A stretch of DNA of 64,000 nucleotides, taken from assembly GCA_030066595.1 (NCBI GenBank), contig JASJBI010000025.1, positions 59,004-123,003 of the forward strand, written 5' to 3'. Made by a program: the position numbers and the translations under genes. Source of the stretch: Alphaproteobacteria bacterium. GTDB lineage: Bacteria; Pseudomonadota; Alphaproteobacteria; JAJFFI01. Below, one piece after another: positions 48,014 to 57,255 of the stretch. The number at the start of each line of letters is the position of its first letter. Position 1 is the stretch's first letter. The notes beneath the pieces were generated by a model, which was given only the letters and a program-made list of their open reading frames with translations, ran no database searches and was not told where the DNA came from.

Positions 48014-49353
48014 GCCGTCGCCTCGGCAATGGCCGCATCGACCGCGTCGCCCAGCCTGTCGACGATCTCGCCGACTTGGCTCTCGTCGATGATGAACGGA
48101 GGCGCCAGCAGCACGTGGTCTCCGGCTTTGCCATCGACGGTGCCACCCATCGGATAGCAGATCAGCCCCCGCGCCATGGCCGCTCGCTTGATCCCGGCGT
48201 GCAGGCGCAGCTGCGGATCGAAAGGCAACTTGCTGGCCCGGTCCGCGACCAGCTCGATCGCCCGAAACAGCCCGCGCCCACGGATGTCTCCCACGTGGTG
48301 ATGATTGCCGAAGCGCTCCTGCAGGGCGTCCACCAGCACCTCGCCCTGACGGCGCACATTGGCCAAGAGATCCTCTTTGCGGATGGCCTCTTGCACGGCA
48401 CGGGCTGCCGCGCAGGCCACGGGATGCCCCATATAGGTGTGGCCGTGCTGGAAAAAGCCGGAGCCCTCGGCGAATGCCTGATAGATCCTTCCGGACGACA
48501 GCACGGCACCGATCGGCTGATAGCCGGCGCCCAGCCCTTTGGCGATGGTCAAGAGATCGGGCGCCACGCCATCCTGCTCGCAGGCGAACATGGTTCCCGT
48601 GCGCCCCATGCCGCACATCACTTCGTCCAGGATCAACAGAACCCCATGGCGATCGCAGATCTCGCGAACGCGCTTGAAGTAACCGGGCACCGGCGGCACC
48701 GCACCCGCCGTCGCGCCCACCACCGGCTCGGCGATGAACGCGCAGACCGTTTCGGGACCCAACTCTTCGATTGCGGTCTCGAGTTCGTCGGCGACGCGCC
48801 GCCCATAGGCTTCTTCGGTCTCGTCCGGCGCCTGGCCGCGGTAGGCATAGCAGGGCGAGACATGCCGGACGACGTCCAGCAGCACCGGTTCGAATGCGGC
48901 GCGGCGCCAGAAGTTGCCACCGGCGGACAGCGCGCCCAGCGTGTTGCCATGAAAACTCTGCCGCCGGGCGATGATATGGCGTCGCTCGGGCTCGCCAATC
49001 TCCACGCAGTACTGACGGGCCATCTTGAGCGCCGCCTCGACCGCTTCCGATCCGCCGGACACAAAGTAGACGCGGTCGAGATCGCCCGGTGCGTCGGCCA
49101 CCAGCGTTTCGGCCAGATCCTCCATGGCCGCGTTCGTGAAGAACGCCGTATGGGCGAAGGCGACCCGGTCGACCTGCGCCTTGATCGCCGCCTGGACCGC
49201 CGGGTGACTGTGCCCCAGACAGGACACCGCCGCCCCGCCCGAGGCGTCCAGATAGCGCTTGCCGTCGGTATCGATGATGTAAACCCCGTCGCCCCGGTCC
49301 GCGACCGGCAGTTTCGCCGCTGTATGCCGGTGGAATACATGGCTGTCGTTCAT
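48010..49353 (-). CDS. Class III (PLP-dependent) aminotransferase
   Basis: The 447-residue enzyme shows fold-type I features: FVSGGSEAVEAALKMARQY, FHGNTLGALSAGG, LILDEVMCGMGRTG, and the PLP lysine in TIAKGLGAGYQPIGAVL, then QHGHTYMGHPVACAAA. It converts an omega- or beta-amino group to a ketone/aldehyde. ATG at 49353 overlaps the regulator stop (TGATG) and the stop overlaps the BKACE start, making a tight three-gene operon. The residues upstream of 49353 belong to another frame. Confidence 0.93.
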   Translation of the reverse strand: MNDSHVFHRHTAAKLPVADRGDGVYIIDTDGKRYLDASGGAAVSCLGHSHPAVQAAIKAQVDRVAFAHTAFFTNAAMEDLAETLVADAPGDLDRVYFVSGGSEAVEAALKMARQYCVEIGEPERRHIIARRQSFHGNTLGALSAGGNFWRRAAFEPVLLDVVRHVSPCYAYRGQAPDETEEAYGRRVADELETAIEELGPETVCAFIAEPVVGATAGAVPPVPGYFKRVREICDRHGVLLILDEVMCGMGRTGTMFACEQDGVAPDLLTIAKGLGAGYQPIGAVLSSGRIYQAFAEGSGFFQHGHTYMGHPVACAAARAVQEAIRKEDLLANVRRQGEVLVDALQERFGNHHHVGDIRGRGLFRAIELVADRASKLPFDPQLRLHAGIKRAAMARGLICYPMGGTVDGKAGDHVLLAPPFIIDESQVGEIVDRLGDAVDAAIAEATA

Positions 49354-50300
49354 CAGGCCTTCTCCCCACGGCCGGGGCCCTGGCGCGCGGTCCAGGGCGG
49401 CGTCTCCTCCCAATAGGCACGGAAATCGTGCAGCAAGGTCTCGCTTTCGCCGACAGCGGCAAGCGCGTCCTCGCCGCCGTGCGACATGAGCAGCGCCACC
49501 AGCGCCTGGGCCACCGCCATGGCCGAGACCAACGAACGAAACAGGGCGGGGCTGTCATTGGCCACGATCAGGGCGCTGTCGGCATGGCTGGCAAGCGGCG
49601 AGACCGTGCTGTCGGTGATCGCAATCAGCCGCGCGCCGCGACGGCCGGCATAGCGGGCCAGTTCGACGGTATCTCGGGTATAGGGCGCGAAACCCACGCT
49701 CAACATGGCGTCCTCGGAGCCGATCCCGCGCAGGCCATCGGTCAGTGTCCCACCCCGGCCGTCCAAGAGAGCCACGTTGTTTCGGAACAGGCCGCAGGCA
49801 TAGTGAATGTAGAAGGCCACCGCGTAACAGCTCCTGAGGCCGACGACATAGACCCGCCTGGCCTCGGCCAGGATGCCCGCCGCGGCCGCCAAGCCTTCGT
49901 AGCCCACGGTTTCGAACGAGCGCCGCAGATTGTCCTGCTCTGCCGCAGCCAGCTCGGCCACCAGCGTCGCCTCATGATCCTGCCCCTCGCCGGCGCGCGC
50001 CTGCAGCGCCCGCACCCGGTCCGCATAGTCCTGGCCCGGCCGCCGCACATGCTCGCGAAACGGCTCGCGAAAGGCGTCGAAGCCAGGGAACTCCAGCGCC
50101 TGGGCGAGGCGCAACATGGTTGCCGGCGTGACGCCCGCGTCGCCGGCAAGCTGGCGCATGGACCGCAGCGCCACTTCTTCCGGTCGGTCCAGAACGTACC
50201 GCGCCGCCCGCTTGAGCTGGGGGCTCAGCAACGCGAACATGGCCTCGAGCTGCCGGTTGATCTCTGCGTGGTCGCGCGCGGTTGCGCCGGATCCGTCCAT
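49353..50300 (-). CDS. MurR/RpiR-family transcriptional regulator
   Basis: The 315-residue regulator has an N-terminal HTH_6 domain (about 15-90: ARYVLDRPEEVALRSMRQLA, GVTPATMLRLAQALEFPGF) and a C-terminal SIS sugar-phosphate-type domain (about 130-270: VYVVGLRSCYAVAF, GARLIAITDSTVSPLA). It likely controls the following aminotransferase-BKACE genes in response to a ligand. ATG at 50300 has a GAGGGGG sequence ahead; an in-frame ATG at 50366 is possible but would absorb the candidate operator. Confidence 0.9.
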   Translation of the reverse strand: MDGSGATARDHAEINRQLEAMFALLSPQLKRAARYVLDRPEEVALRSMRQLAGDAGVTPATMLRLAQALEFPGFDAFREPFREHVRRPGQDYADRVRALQARAGEGQDHEATLVAELAAAEQDNLRRSFETVGYEGLAAAAGILAEARRVYVVGLRSCYAVAFYIHYACGLFRNNVALLDGRGGTLTDGLRGIGSEDAMLSVGFAPYTRDTVELARYAGRRGARLIAITDSTVSPLASHADSALIVANDSPALFRSLVSAMAVAQALVALLMSHGGEDALAAVGESETLLHDFRAYWEETPPWTARQGPGRGEKA

Positions 50301-50340
50301 ATGGCCGCCCCCTCGGAAAGCGGGCACACTATCGCTCTCC

Positions 50341-50390
50341 ATTTGGTTTTGCAACAAATGTCTCATGAATGGATGAATCGTAGCAAATGC
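50341..50390. promoter_or_regulatory. Candidate RpiR operator region with repeated sites
   Basis: GCAACAAATGT (50351-50361) and GTAGCAAATGC (50380-50390) are related direct repeats 29 bp apart. ATTTG at 50341-50345 also mirrors CAAAT at 50355-50359. The set lies 41-90 bp upstream of the regulator start. Confidence 0.4.
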
Positions 50391-50541
50391 TTCGTAACCC
50401 GCCCCAGCCCGACCGCGGCCGGATGGTCAGTCCGGCAACCGGCCCTTGTCCGGTTCCCCCAAATCCACTAGGTTTCCGGCGCTTTTCTCAGGGCAGCGGA
50501 AGCACCGTCCGCGCCGCTTCTCCCAACCAGCTGGATCCTCC

Positions 50542-51057
50542 ATGAACCTCAAGGACCACATTCGCGCCGTTCCTGACTTTCCAAAGCCGGGGATCCTGTT
50601 CTACGACATCGGGACCCTGCTCCAGCATGCGGACGCCTGGCGCACGACCGTGGACCGGCTGGCGGATGCCGTTCGGCCACATGCGCCGGATCTGCTCGTC
50701 GGCATCGAGTCCCGGGGCTTCCTGGTGGCCGCCCCTTTGGCGCTGCAGCTTGGGATCGGTTTCGTGATGGTGCGCAAGCAGGGCAAGCTGCCCGGCGAGA
50801 CCGTGCCGCACAGCTATGATTTGGAATACGGCACCGACACGATCGAGATCCAGGTGGACGCCATTGAACCGGGTCAGACCGTGGTCGTGCTGGACGATCT
50901 GTTGGCTACCGGCGGCACCATGGCGGCGACGATCGAGCTGTGCCGAAAGGTCGGTGCTCAGGTGGCAGCTGCGGCCTGCATCATCGAGCTGAGCTTCCTG
51001 GAGGGCCGCAAGCGGGTCGACGTGCCGATCACCACCCTGCTCAGCTACGCTTCCTAA
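50542..51057 (+). CDS. apt: Adenine phosphoribosyltransferase
   Basis: The 171-residue enzyme makes AMP from adenine and PRPP (purine salvage). It starts [18 protein letters not shown], contains [15 protein letters not shown], the flexible loop [18 protein letters not shown] and the PRPP-binding [14 protein letters not shown]. Length is standard. Start 50542 gives the family N-terminus. Its last 4 bp overlap the convergent creatininase-family gene. Confidence 0.96.
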   Translation: MNLKDHIRAVPDFPKPGILFYDIGTLLQHADAWRTTVDRLADAVRPHAPDLLVGIESRGFLVAAPLALQLGIGFVMVRKQGKLPGETVPHSYDLEYGTDTIEIQVDAIEPGQTVVVLDDLLATGGTMAATIELCRKVGAQVAAAACIIELSFLEGRKRVDVPITTLLSYAS

Positions 51058-51854
51058 GTCGCATCTCTTGCGGCGGCGAGATCCGCGCGTGCCAAGTCTT
51101 CGAGCGCCCGGGCCACAGCCGCCGCGGCCAGGTCCAGCAGGGTCTTGCCCTTCTCTGCCTCCGCAAGGCGAGCGTCGCCACAGGCTCCCGACGGGTGTAG
51201 ATCCTGGGCCTGCCAGGCGACCCCGGCCTCTCCGAACGGCGCGACATTCGAGGCGTTACCCGATTTGGCCGCATCCGGCGTGAAATCGTCGATCCGGTCC
51301 ATGCGCACCAAGTCGGGCCGCAGATGCAGCATGAGCGAGGTTTCGATCGCGCCGCCGTGGATGCCGAAACGGATCTCAGCCTCGGAGAACAGCGTCGCGT
51401 CCCGGAAATAGCGGTAGGCGTTGATGCGGCTGACCAGCATGCGCCGATCGGCCCGCAGCCGCTGAGCCGCGAGATCGAGGAGCTGCGGCTGGCCGCCATG
51501 GCTGTTCACCAAGGCGAGCCTCCGCACGCCTGCGTCCGCGACGCTCTCGCCGATTTCGGCCCAAAGCCGCAGTACGGTTTCCGGTGCCAGCGTAAGGGTA
51601 CCGGCGAAGTCGCCATGCTCCGGGCTGTGGCCGATGGGCAGCATCGGCAGTGCGAGCACCGGCAGCTCAGGTGGCAGCTGCTCCAGCGCGCGGACAACCA
51701 CGGCCTCGCAGATACAGGCATCCACCCAGACGGGCAGATGCGGCCCGTGCTGCTCTACCGCGGCCACCGGCAGCACGGCGACCACGGTCTCGACGTCGAG
51801 CGAGCTAAATTCTTCCGTCGTGAGGTCTTGCCAATAGCGGGAAGGAAGGCTCAT
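51054..51854 (-). CDS. Creatininase-family metal-dependent amidohydrolase
   Basis: The 266-residue protein has metal-ligand segments [18 protein letters not shown] (Glu/His/Asp near residues 33-45), ALVNSHGGQ with a second His, and [12 protein letters not shown] with a Glu. Such enzymes open lactams or amides of creatinine-like compounds, or act in mycofactocin and PqqE-linked pathways; the substrate here cannot be read. It is divergent from the phosphodiesterase gene with a 33-bp gap. Confidence 0.88.
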   Translation of the reverse strand: MSLPSRYWQDLTTEEFSSLDVETVVAVLPVAAVEQHGPHLPVWVDACICEAVVVRALEQLPPELPVLALPMLPIGHSPEHGDFAGTLTLAPETVLRLWAEIGESVADAGVRRLALVNSHGGQPQLLDLAAQRLRADRRMLVSRINAYRYFRDATLFSEAEIRFGIHGGAIETSLMLHLRPDLVRMDRIDDFTPDAAKSGNASNVAPFGEAGVAWQAQDLHPSGACGDARLAEAEKGKTLLDLAAAAVARALEDLARADLAAARDAT

Positions 51855-51887
51855 CTTCGGACTGCACCTCGATCACGGAACATTGTC

Positions 51888-52697
51888 ATGCTCATTGCCC
51901 AGATCAGCGACTGCCATGTCACGGCCCCGGGCACGCCCTCGATCCGCGGCCTCTCCACCGCCACCGAAAACCTCCACCGCACCGTCGCGCATATCAACGG
52001 GTTGGCGACGCGCCCGGATGTCGTCCTGGCCACGGGCGATCTCGTCCACCATCCCACGGCCGCGTGCTACGCCGTCCTGCGCGAGGCCCTCGCCGCGCTC
52101 ACCATGCCCGTTTACCTGATTCCGGGCAACCATGACGACCGCCGCGAGCTCAAGAACGCCTTTCCCGAGCACGACTATCTGCCGGGCGACGGCAGCTTCC
52201 AGCACTATGCAATCGAGGACTACCCGATTCGTCTAATTGGTCTCGATACGGTCATTCCCCAGGAGGTGGGGGGTGCCATTTGCGACGAGCGCCGCGCCTG
52301 GCTGGCCGAACGTCTCGACGAGGCCAGGGACCGGCCGACGCTGATCTTCATGCATCACCCGCCGATCCCGATCGGCGTCAAGGGCATGGACCGGATCAAC
52401 TGCGAAGGGGCGGATGCGCTGCGGGACCTGATCGCCCGCCATCCCCAGGTGGAACGCGTGGTATGCGGCCATGTGCACCGGCCCGCGCAAATGCGCTGGG
52501 GCGGCACAGTCGTCAGCACGGCGCCGAGCACGGCGGCACAGCTGCGGCTCGATCTCGACCCAGGCGCCGAGCCGGAGTTCGTCGCCGAGCCCCTCGCCTA
52601 CGCGCTGCACTACTGGGAAGCCGGGACGGGCCTCGTCAGTCATCTGAGCTTCGTCGGCGAGTTCGCCGTCTTCGAAGCCCCGGAGGAGGCCGATTGA
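51888..52697 (+). CDS. Class III cyclic nucleotide/glycerophosphodiester phosphodiesterase (metallophosphatase)
   Basis: The 269-residue calcineurin-like protein has all binuclear metal motifs: QISDCHV (D-x-H), ATGDLVH, IPGNHDDR, FMHHPP and GHVHRPAQ. Length and order match CpdA/GpdQ enzymes. Cyclic AMP or a glycerophosphodiester is the likely substrate, but the phosphatase type cannot be fixed by sequence alone. ATG at 51888 is the family start. Confidence 0.92.
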   Translation: MLIAQISDCHVTAPGTPSIRGLSTATENLHRTVAHINGLATRPDVVLATGDLVHHPTAACYAVLREALAALTMPVYLIPGNHDDRRELKNAFPEHDYLPGDGSFQHYAIEDYPIRLIGLDTVIPQEVGGAICDERRAWLAERLDEARDRPTLIFMHHPPIPIGVKGMDRINCEGADALRDLIARHPQVERVVCGHVHRPAQMRWGGTVVSTAPSTAAQLRLDLDPGAEPEFVAEPLAYALHYWEAGTGLVSHLSFVGEFAVFEAPEEAD

Positions 52698-52724
52698 CCC
52701 CCAGGCCCGGCTGCGCGGTCGGCC

Positions 52725-54815
52725 TTAATTGCCAAGCAGCTTCTTGAGCTGTTTATTCAAGATGTCGGCGGGGTTCTGCGTCGCCGGCTGACCCTGCCCG
52801 CTTGGCGCCGCCTGGCCGGCGCCGGATCCAGTGGCGGGCGCTGATGCGCCCTTTTCCTTGCCCGTGAGGCTCTTGATCAGGCCTTCGACGGTGCCTTTGG
52901 GGTCGCTGCCCATCATCGCCGCCAAGTCGGGCGTAACCTGAGGCTTGTCCCAGCTACCGGTGATTGAAAACGGCACGACCAGCCCCTTGAGATCCTTCTT
53001 GCCGCCTTGTCCCTCGAGGGTGGCCACAACCTTCGGCTCGACGCGGTAGTTGACCGTGCGTTGGGGCATGTTGGCGGAGCCCTTGCCCGTCATGCGCAGC
53101 AACGGGGACAACATCAGCAGATCGCTGTTCTGCGCGACCCCTTTCCGGACCACAAAGGTCCCTGACAACTCCGCGAAGTCGGTCTTCTGCGGCACGTTCA
53201 TCGCACGCGGATCGAACACGGCCTTGACGTCCAGACTGCCGATCCGGCGCACGATCTCGGCGATGTTGATGCCGTTGATGGCGCCATCGACGAACTTGAA
53301 GCTGCCATTGCCGTTCAGATTTGAGATCAGCTGGCGCTGACTCGCTCCGCGGCTCGTCACATCCACGGCCATGGCGCCGCCACCCTCGAGCATTTCGCTG
53401 CCTACCGCGGCGCTGAGCAGCGGTTTGGCCTGGATCCCCGTCACCTGAAACTGCTGCTGGACGCCCAGGACCTTGCCGCTGGCATCCAGTGTCAGGGCGC
53501 CCTGTCCCTGGCCGCCATAGAGCGCCAGGTCGGACAAGGTGATGTTCGCCCGCCCGCCCTTGAGCGCGATCTTCACAGCACCGCGGTCGATTTTGATGTT
53601 GCGGATCACGATCTCGCCGGACCGGAAATCCAGATCGGCGTTTATCGCCCTGAGCCCCGTGGCATCGATCGGCTCGTCGCTCCAGCCGTCGGCCGGCTTG
53701 CCGCCGCCCGTCTGCCCGGCAGACCCGCCCTCCTGCTTCGGCGCCGCGGTCAATCCAGGCTGCCCAGGAAGGTAAGGGTTCAGGTCCAGTCGCTCGACGG
53801 TCAGCGCGGCCTGCACATAGGGCACCTTGCCGCTGCCATCGAAGGTCAGTCCGCCGGTTCCGCGGATCTCGTCGAACGCGATCTGGGCATCGGCAAAGCT
53901 GTAGCGGGACCCGTTCAGACCGAGCGTCCCCTTGAGCTGGAGGGGACCAAAACCCTGCTCGCCGGCCTGGAGCGGCGCCCCGGCCCAGGCCGCCAGGGCG
54001 CGCACCGACGGCACGTCCAGATCGATCGATCCGCCGCCGGTCAACACCTCGGCGTTGGTAAGCTGGCCATTGAAAGCGAGCTTGACCGGCCGGGACTCGA
54101 CGTTCAGCACAACGGGCGTCTTGCGCCCGTTCAGCAAGTCCGCGGGTGTGTTGACGTCCAGTCGAATGCCGACCTCCTCACCGTTCCAGGTGGCCTGGCC
54201 TTTTGCCTTCATGGGCGCATCCAGCCCCGGCAAGCCCAGGTCCATACTGATCTTGCTGAGGTTGATCACCTGACCGCTGCTTTGATCCCGGTAGCTGACC
54301 GTGCCGTTCTCGAGCCGCACCTCGCCAAGTTTCAGGGCGGCCAGATCGATGCCCCCACCGTCGGCTTGCGCCGTTGACGGACTCTCGGCTGGCGCGCCAG
54401 CGGGCGTGTCCGCAACCGCCTTGCCTGCGGCCAGATCCCAGTTGGGCTTGCCGTCCTTGGACACTTCCAAACTGATGACCGGGTCGACCAGCACGAACCG
54501 ATCGACCTCGATGGCACCGCTCAGCAGAGGTGCGAATTTGACCGCCACGACGACCTTGGACAACGCCGCCATGTTGGCGTCCGTATAGCCCGGGCCGTTG
54601 CCGAAGGTGATGCCGTTAGCCTCGAAGCCCAGTGTCGGAAAGATGGAAAAGCTGACGTCACCGGATATGGCGAAGTCCCGCCCCGTGTTCTTGCGGACCT
54701 GCTGAGCAATCTGGGTCTTGTAGGTCTCGACCGGAATGAAAGTCGGGACGATGACCGCGGCCGCAATGAGCAACACGATCACGACGCCAAGGCCGATCAG
54801 AAGCTTTTTGATCAT
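52725..54815 (-). CDS. AsmA-family protein
   Basis: The 696-residue protein has one N-terminal membrane helix (about 4-24), then the AsmA N-domain (VPTFIPVETYKTQIAQQVRK, FAISGDVSFSIFPTLGFEA) and a long beta-rich body with an AsmA-2-like C-terminal part. A Gly/Pro/Ala-rich tail (about 655-685) precedes KQLKKLLGN. AsmA-like proteins bridge inner and outer membranes and move phospholipids. AAGGAG lies eight bases before ATG 54815. Confidence 0.92.
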   Translation of the reverse strand: MIKKLLIGLGVVIVLLIAAAVIVPTFIPVETYKTQIAQQVRKNTGRDFAISGDVSFSIFPTLGFEANGITFGNGPGYTDANMAALSKVVVAVKFAPLLSGAIEVDRFVLVDPVISLEVSKDGKPNWDLAAGKAVADTPAGAPAESPSTAQADGGGIDLAALKLGEVRLENGTVSYRDQSSGQVINLSKISMDLGLPGLDAPMKAKGQATWNGEEVGIRLDVNTPADLLNGRKTPVVLNVESRPVKLAFNGQLTNAEVLTGGGSIDLDVPSVRALAAWAGAPLQAGEQGFGPLQLKGTLGLNGSRYSFADAQIAFDEIRGTGGLTFDGSGKVPYVQAALTVERLDLNPYLPGQPGLTAAPKQEGGSAGQTGGGKPADGWSDEPIDATGLRAINADLDFRSGEIVIRNIKIDRGAVKIALKGGRANITLSDLALYGGQGQGALTLDASGKVLGVQQQFQVTGIQAKPLLSAAVGSEMLEGGGAMAVDVTSRGASQRQLISNLNGNGSFKFVDGAINGINIAEIVRRIGSLDVKAVFDPRAMNVPQKTDFAELSGTFVVRKGVAQNSDLLMLSPLLRMTGKGSANMPQRTVNYRVEPKVVATLEGQGGKKDLKGLVVPFSITGSWDKPQVTPDLAAMMGSDPKGTVEGLIKSLTGKEKGASAPATGSGAGQAAPSGQGQPATQNPADILNKQLKKLLGN

Positions 54816-55069
54816 CGCTTGGTCTCCTTCGGTGGCATCAGGTCCGCCGGGCGCCGGCAGTGTCCGTCGCAATTGTGGCAATACGGGGACTGCGCCCCCG
54901 AGCATGCGCCGTGATAGAAGGCGCCGGCGGGCGGCCTGGGATACATCTGAACCGCGGCGCACGAACAGTCAATTCGGCAGAGGTCATAACCGGATTCCGG
55001 CGATCGGCAAAGAAAACGGGGCGCCGGTTGGCCCGGCGCCCCGATCTCGGTTGGTCCTTCTGTCTTGGC

Positions 55070-55972
55070 CTAGCGGATCGTGATCTCCGCCCGGCGGTTC
55101 TGCCTTTCCGGCACACCGTCGGCGGTCGGCACCCTGAGCTGGGTCTCGCCGAGCCCAGTGGCCGAGATCCGCGTCGCTCCGACGCCGCGCTGGGTCAGAT
55201 ATCTGACCACCGCCTGCGCCCGCCGCTTGGACAGGCCGACGTTGTAGGAGGCCGAGCCAGCCGTATCCGTGAAGCCGAAGATCGCAATGCGCGCGGGCTC
55301 ACGGCGCTTGGCGGCGTCCGTCACCCGGTTCAGCACGGCTGCGGCTTCCGCATCGATGTTGGACTTGTCGAAGGCGAAGAAGATGATGAACTTCTCTGCC
55401 TTGCCGACGCCCTTAAGCTCGGCCAGTGCCGCAAAGAAGCCGTCCTTGCACCGCTTGAGGTCCTCGGGCTGGTAGACCATCACGCCCGGCTGGCGCATCC
55501 AGTAGTCCTCGTGCGCTTCCTCAACCCAGCAATCGAACATGGCCTGCGCGCGCGCGGCCACGGCGGGCGCCCGTGTGCGGCCATTGCCGTCCAACAGCGG
55601 CATCAGCTCTGCACGAGCCTTGATCAGCTGCGCGTCCTCGTCTGCCGGGATCCACCACATGCCCAGCACCTCGGGGACGACCTTTTGTCCGCCGAAGGTG
55701 TGAACCTCGCGGTCCTCGCAGGCCGCGATGCCTTTCTGGATATAGATTTCCGCGTGCTGATGATCCGATTCTGCGATCGCGACTTCAGCCAGGGCGATGT
55801 ATTCCTTGAGCAGCGCTTGGTTGAATGCAGAGCCCTTGCAGCGGAGTGCCTTGGCGGCTGCGATGTCTTCGGAGACGTACGTACCGATAAAGGTGGGAAA
55901 TCCCTTACCGGTACAGGCCCCGAGCGCGGCAATCAATCCAACTGCAGCAACAGTGAGCCCGAACTTTTTCAT
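55070..55972 (-). CDS. OmpA-family lipoprotein
   Basis: The 300-residue protein has a lipobox LGACTG (lipid Cys near residue 20), a poorly conserved middle region (about 40-180) rich in Ala and Glu, and a C-terminal OmpA peptidoglycan-binding domain with FFAFDKSNIDAEAAAVLNRV, NVGLSKRRAQAVVRYL and RQNRRAEITI. It should tie the outer membrane to the cell wall. ATG at 55972 starts the signal peptide; an upstream ATG at 56032 is not supported. Confidence 0.92.
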   Translation of the reverse strand: MKKFGLTVAAVGLIAALGACTGKGFPTFIGTYVSEDIAAAKALRCKGSAFNQALLKEYIALAEVAIAESDHQHAEIYIQKGIAACEDREVHTFGGQKVVPEVLGMWWIPADEDAQLIKARAELMPLLDGNGRTRAPAVAARAQAMFDCWVEEAHEDYWMRQPGVMVYQPEDLKRCKDGFFAALAELKGVGKAEKFIIFFAFDKSNIDAEAAAVLNRVTDAAKRREPARIAIFGFTDTAGSASYNVGLSKRRAQAVVRYLTQRGVGATRISATGLGETQLRVPTADGVPERQNRRAEITIR

Positions 55973-56460
55973 GTTTGACCCCCATTCTCTCGGCCTGACC
56001 AAAGGTGCCGCGCTTCGCGCCGTCATCGACAATGATTCCTTCGATACCTTTGTGTCGCGTCTACTAGTGATGCCAGAGCGTTGGTAAATGTTTCCTTAAT
56101 TTTCCAATTCGGAACTGATACACAGCCTGCCTGCCGCGACGGACAAATGCCCCCGGCAGTAATTCGGCATAGCCAATTCAATCTCTTAATGCAACACGCG
56201 CGAGCCGAAACTGGTGAAGAGTTTCCTCGACTATGTGATTTAGGACACACCTGACAATGGGGCTAATTACCAAATCTTGGGTCCCGGAGATATTCCCTCC
56301 GAACCGCAATTCGACGCCGAGCTGTTGCAAATCAGCCACAGCCCCTTTCAGCGAACGAATTCGAGGGGTCGCGCTCGGGCTTGCGCCGCGACGGCGCCTC
56401 CATTAGTGAGCCTCCGTGAGTGCCTGTTTCCACTTCCGTACGGAACACCCGAACGACGCC
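55973..56460. other. 488-bp relatively AT-rich intergenic region
   Basis: The gap separates the divergent OmpA-family and trypsin-like genes. No ORF with coding character or RNA gene is visible; the composition is less GC-rich than the flanks, in line with promoters. Confidence 0.5.
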
Positions 56461-57240
56461 ATGTCGGTGTATCTCCGGCGCTGCGCTTGGATGCTTATGA
56501 TCGCCTCGGTTGTGGGCTGCGCCTCCAATCCGCGCGCTCCGACGGTCCCGGTCACTCTGACCTACCCCTATACCGACTATTCCAGCGGGCGCTTTCCGGG
56601 CTTCCGCGAGGTGGCACAAAGGGCCAAGCCGGGCTATGTCCGCCTCACGATCTACGACCGGAGCGGCGGCGAGCCAGCGGATGTCTCGGCGCAGACCATC
56701 GTCATTGCCAGCGGTATCGTCGTCGATCGCCAAGGCCATGTCGTCACCGCCGCGCATATCGCGAAAAGTACGGAGTTCGGCGGCCGGATCACCACGTCGG
56801 ACGGGCGCCAACACGAGGCCGACATTCTGCATGTGTCGCCGGAGCGGGAATTGGCGCTCCTGCGCATTCGTTCGCCAGACACCCTGTCGCCGGTGAGATT
56901 CGCCAATTCGGCTCGTCTGGCACGGGCCGACCCCGCACTGGCCATCGGCTCCCCCGACGGCAAGGCGGGCATCACCTCCGTGGGGCGTGTTCGCATCCCG
57001 AAGCGCAAGCGTCGCGTCAGCTACGGCATTTATGGGTTCGATTCGGGAATCGAGCTCGATATGGAAGTCGAGACCGGGCATTCAGGCGGCCCTGTCTTCG
57101 ATAGCGACGGCAGAGCTATCGGGATGGTGGCCAGCTATCTGCTGGGCGACACCACAAAGACCCCCTACGTCTCCCCCGGCATCGCCTTCGCGGTCCCCTC
57201 CAACGACATTCGCCGCTATCTCGACGAACGCCTGCCGTGA
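56461..57240 (+). CDS. Trypsin-like lipoprotein with altered catalytic triad
   Basis: The 259-residue protein has a lipobox VVGCAS (lipid Cys near residue 20) and a trypsin-like domain with His99 in VVTAAHIAK and Ser208 in TGHSGGPVF. At the catalytic aspartate position, in the DLALL-type motif, the sequence reads PERELALLR, placing Glu130 where Asp is expected. Activity may be retained, lowered or lost. No PDZ domain follows. Start 56461 is chosen; GTG 56416 is a less likely alternative. Confidence 0.8.
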   Translation: MSVYLRRCAWMLMIASVVGCASNPRAPTVPVTLTYPYTDYSSGRFPGFREVAQRAKPGYVRLTIYDRSGGEPADVSAQTIVIASGIVVDRQGHVVTAAHIAKSTEFGGRITTSDGRQHEADILHVSPERELALLRIRSPDTLSPVRFANSARLARADPALAIGSPDGKAGITSVGRVRIPKRKRRVSYGIYGFDSGIELDMEVETGHSGGPVFDSDGRAIGMVASYLLGDTTKTPYVSPGIAFAVPSNDIRRYLDERLP

Positions 57241-57255
57241 AAACAGGCGTTTCGC

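Noticed and set aside
55973..56460. A 75-codon minus-strand frame (56023-56250)
   Set aside because: No ribosome-binding site, no recognisable domain and less GC-rich, non-coding composition.
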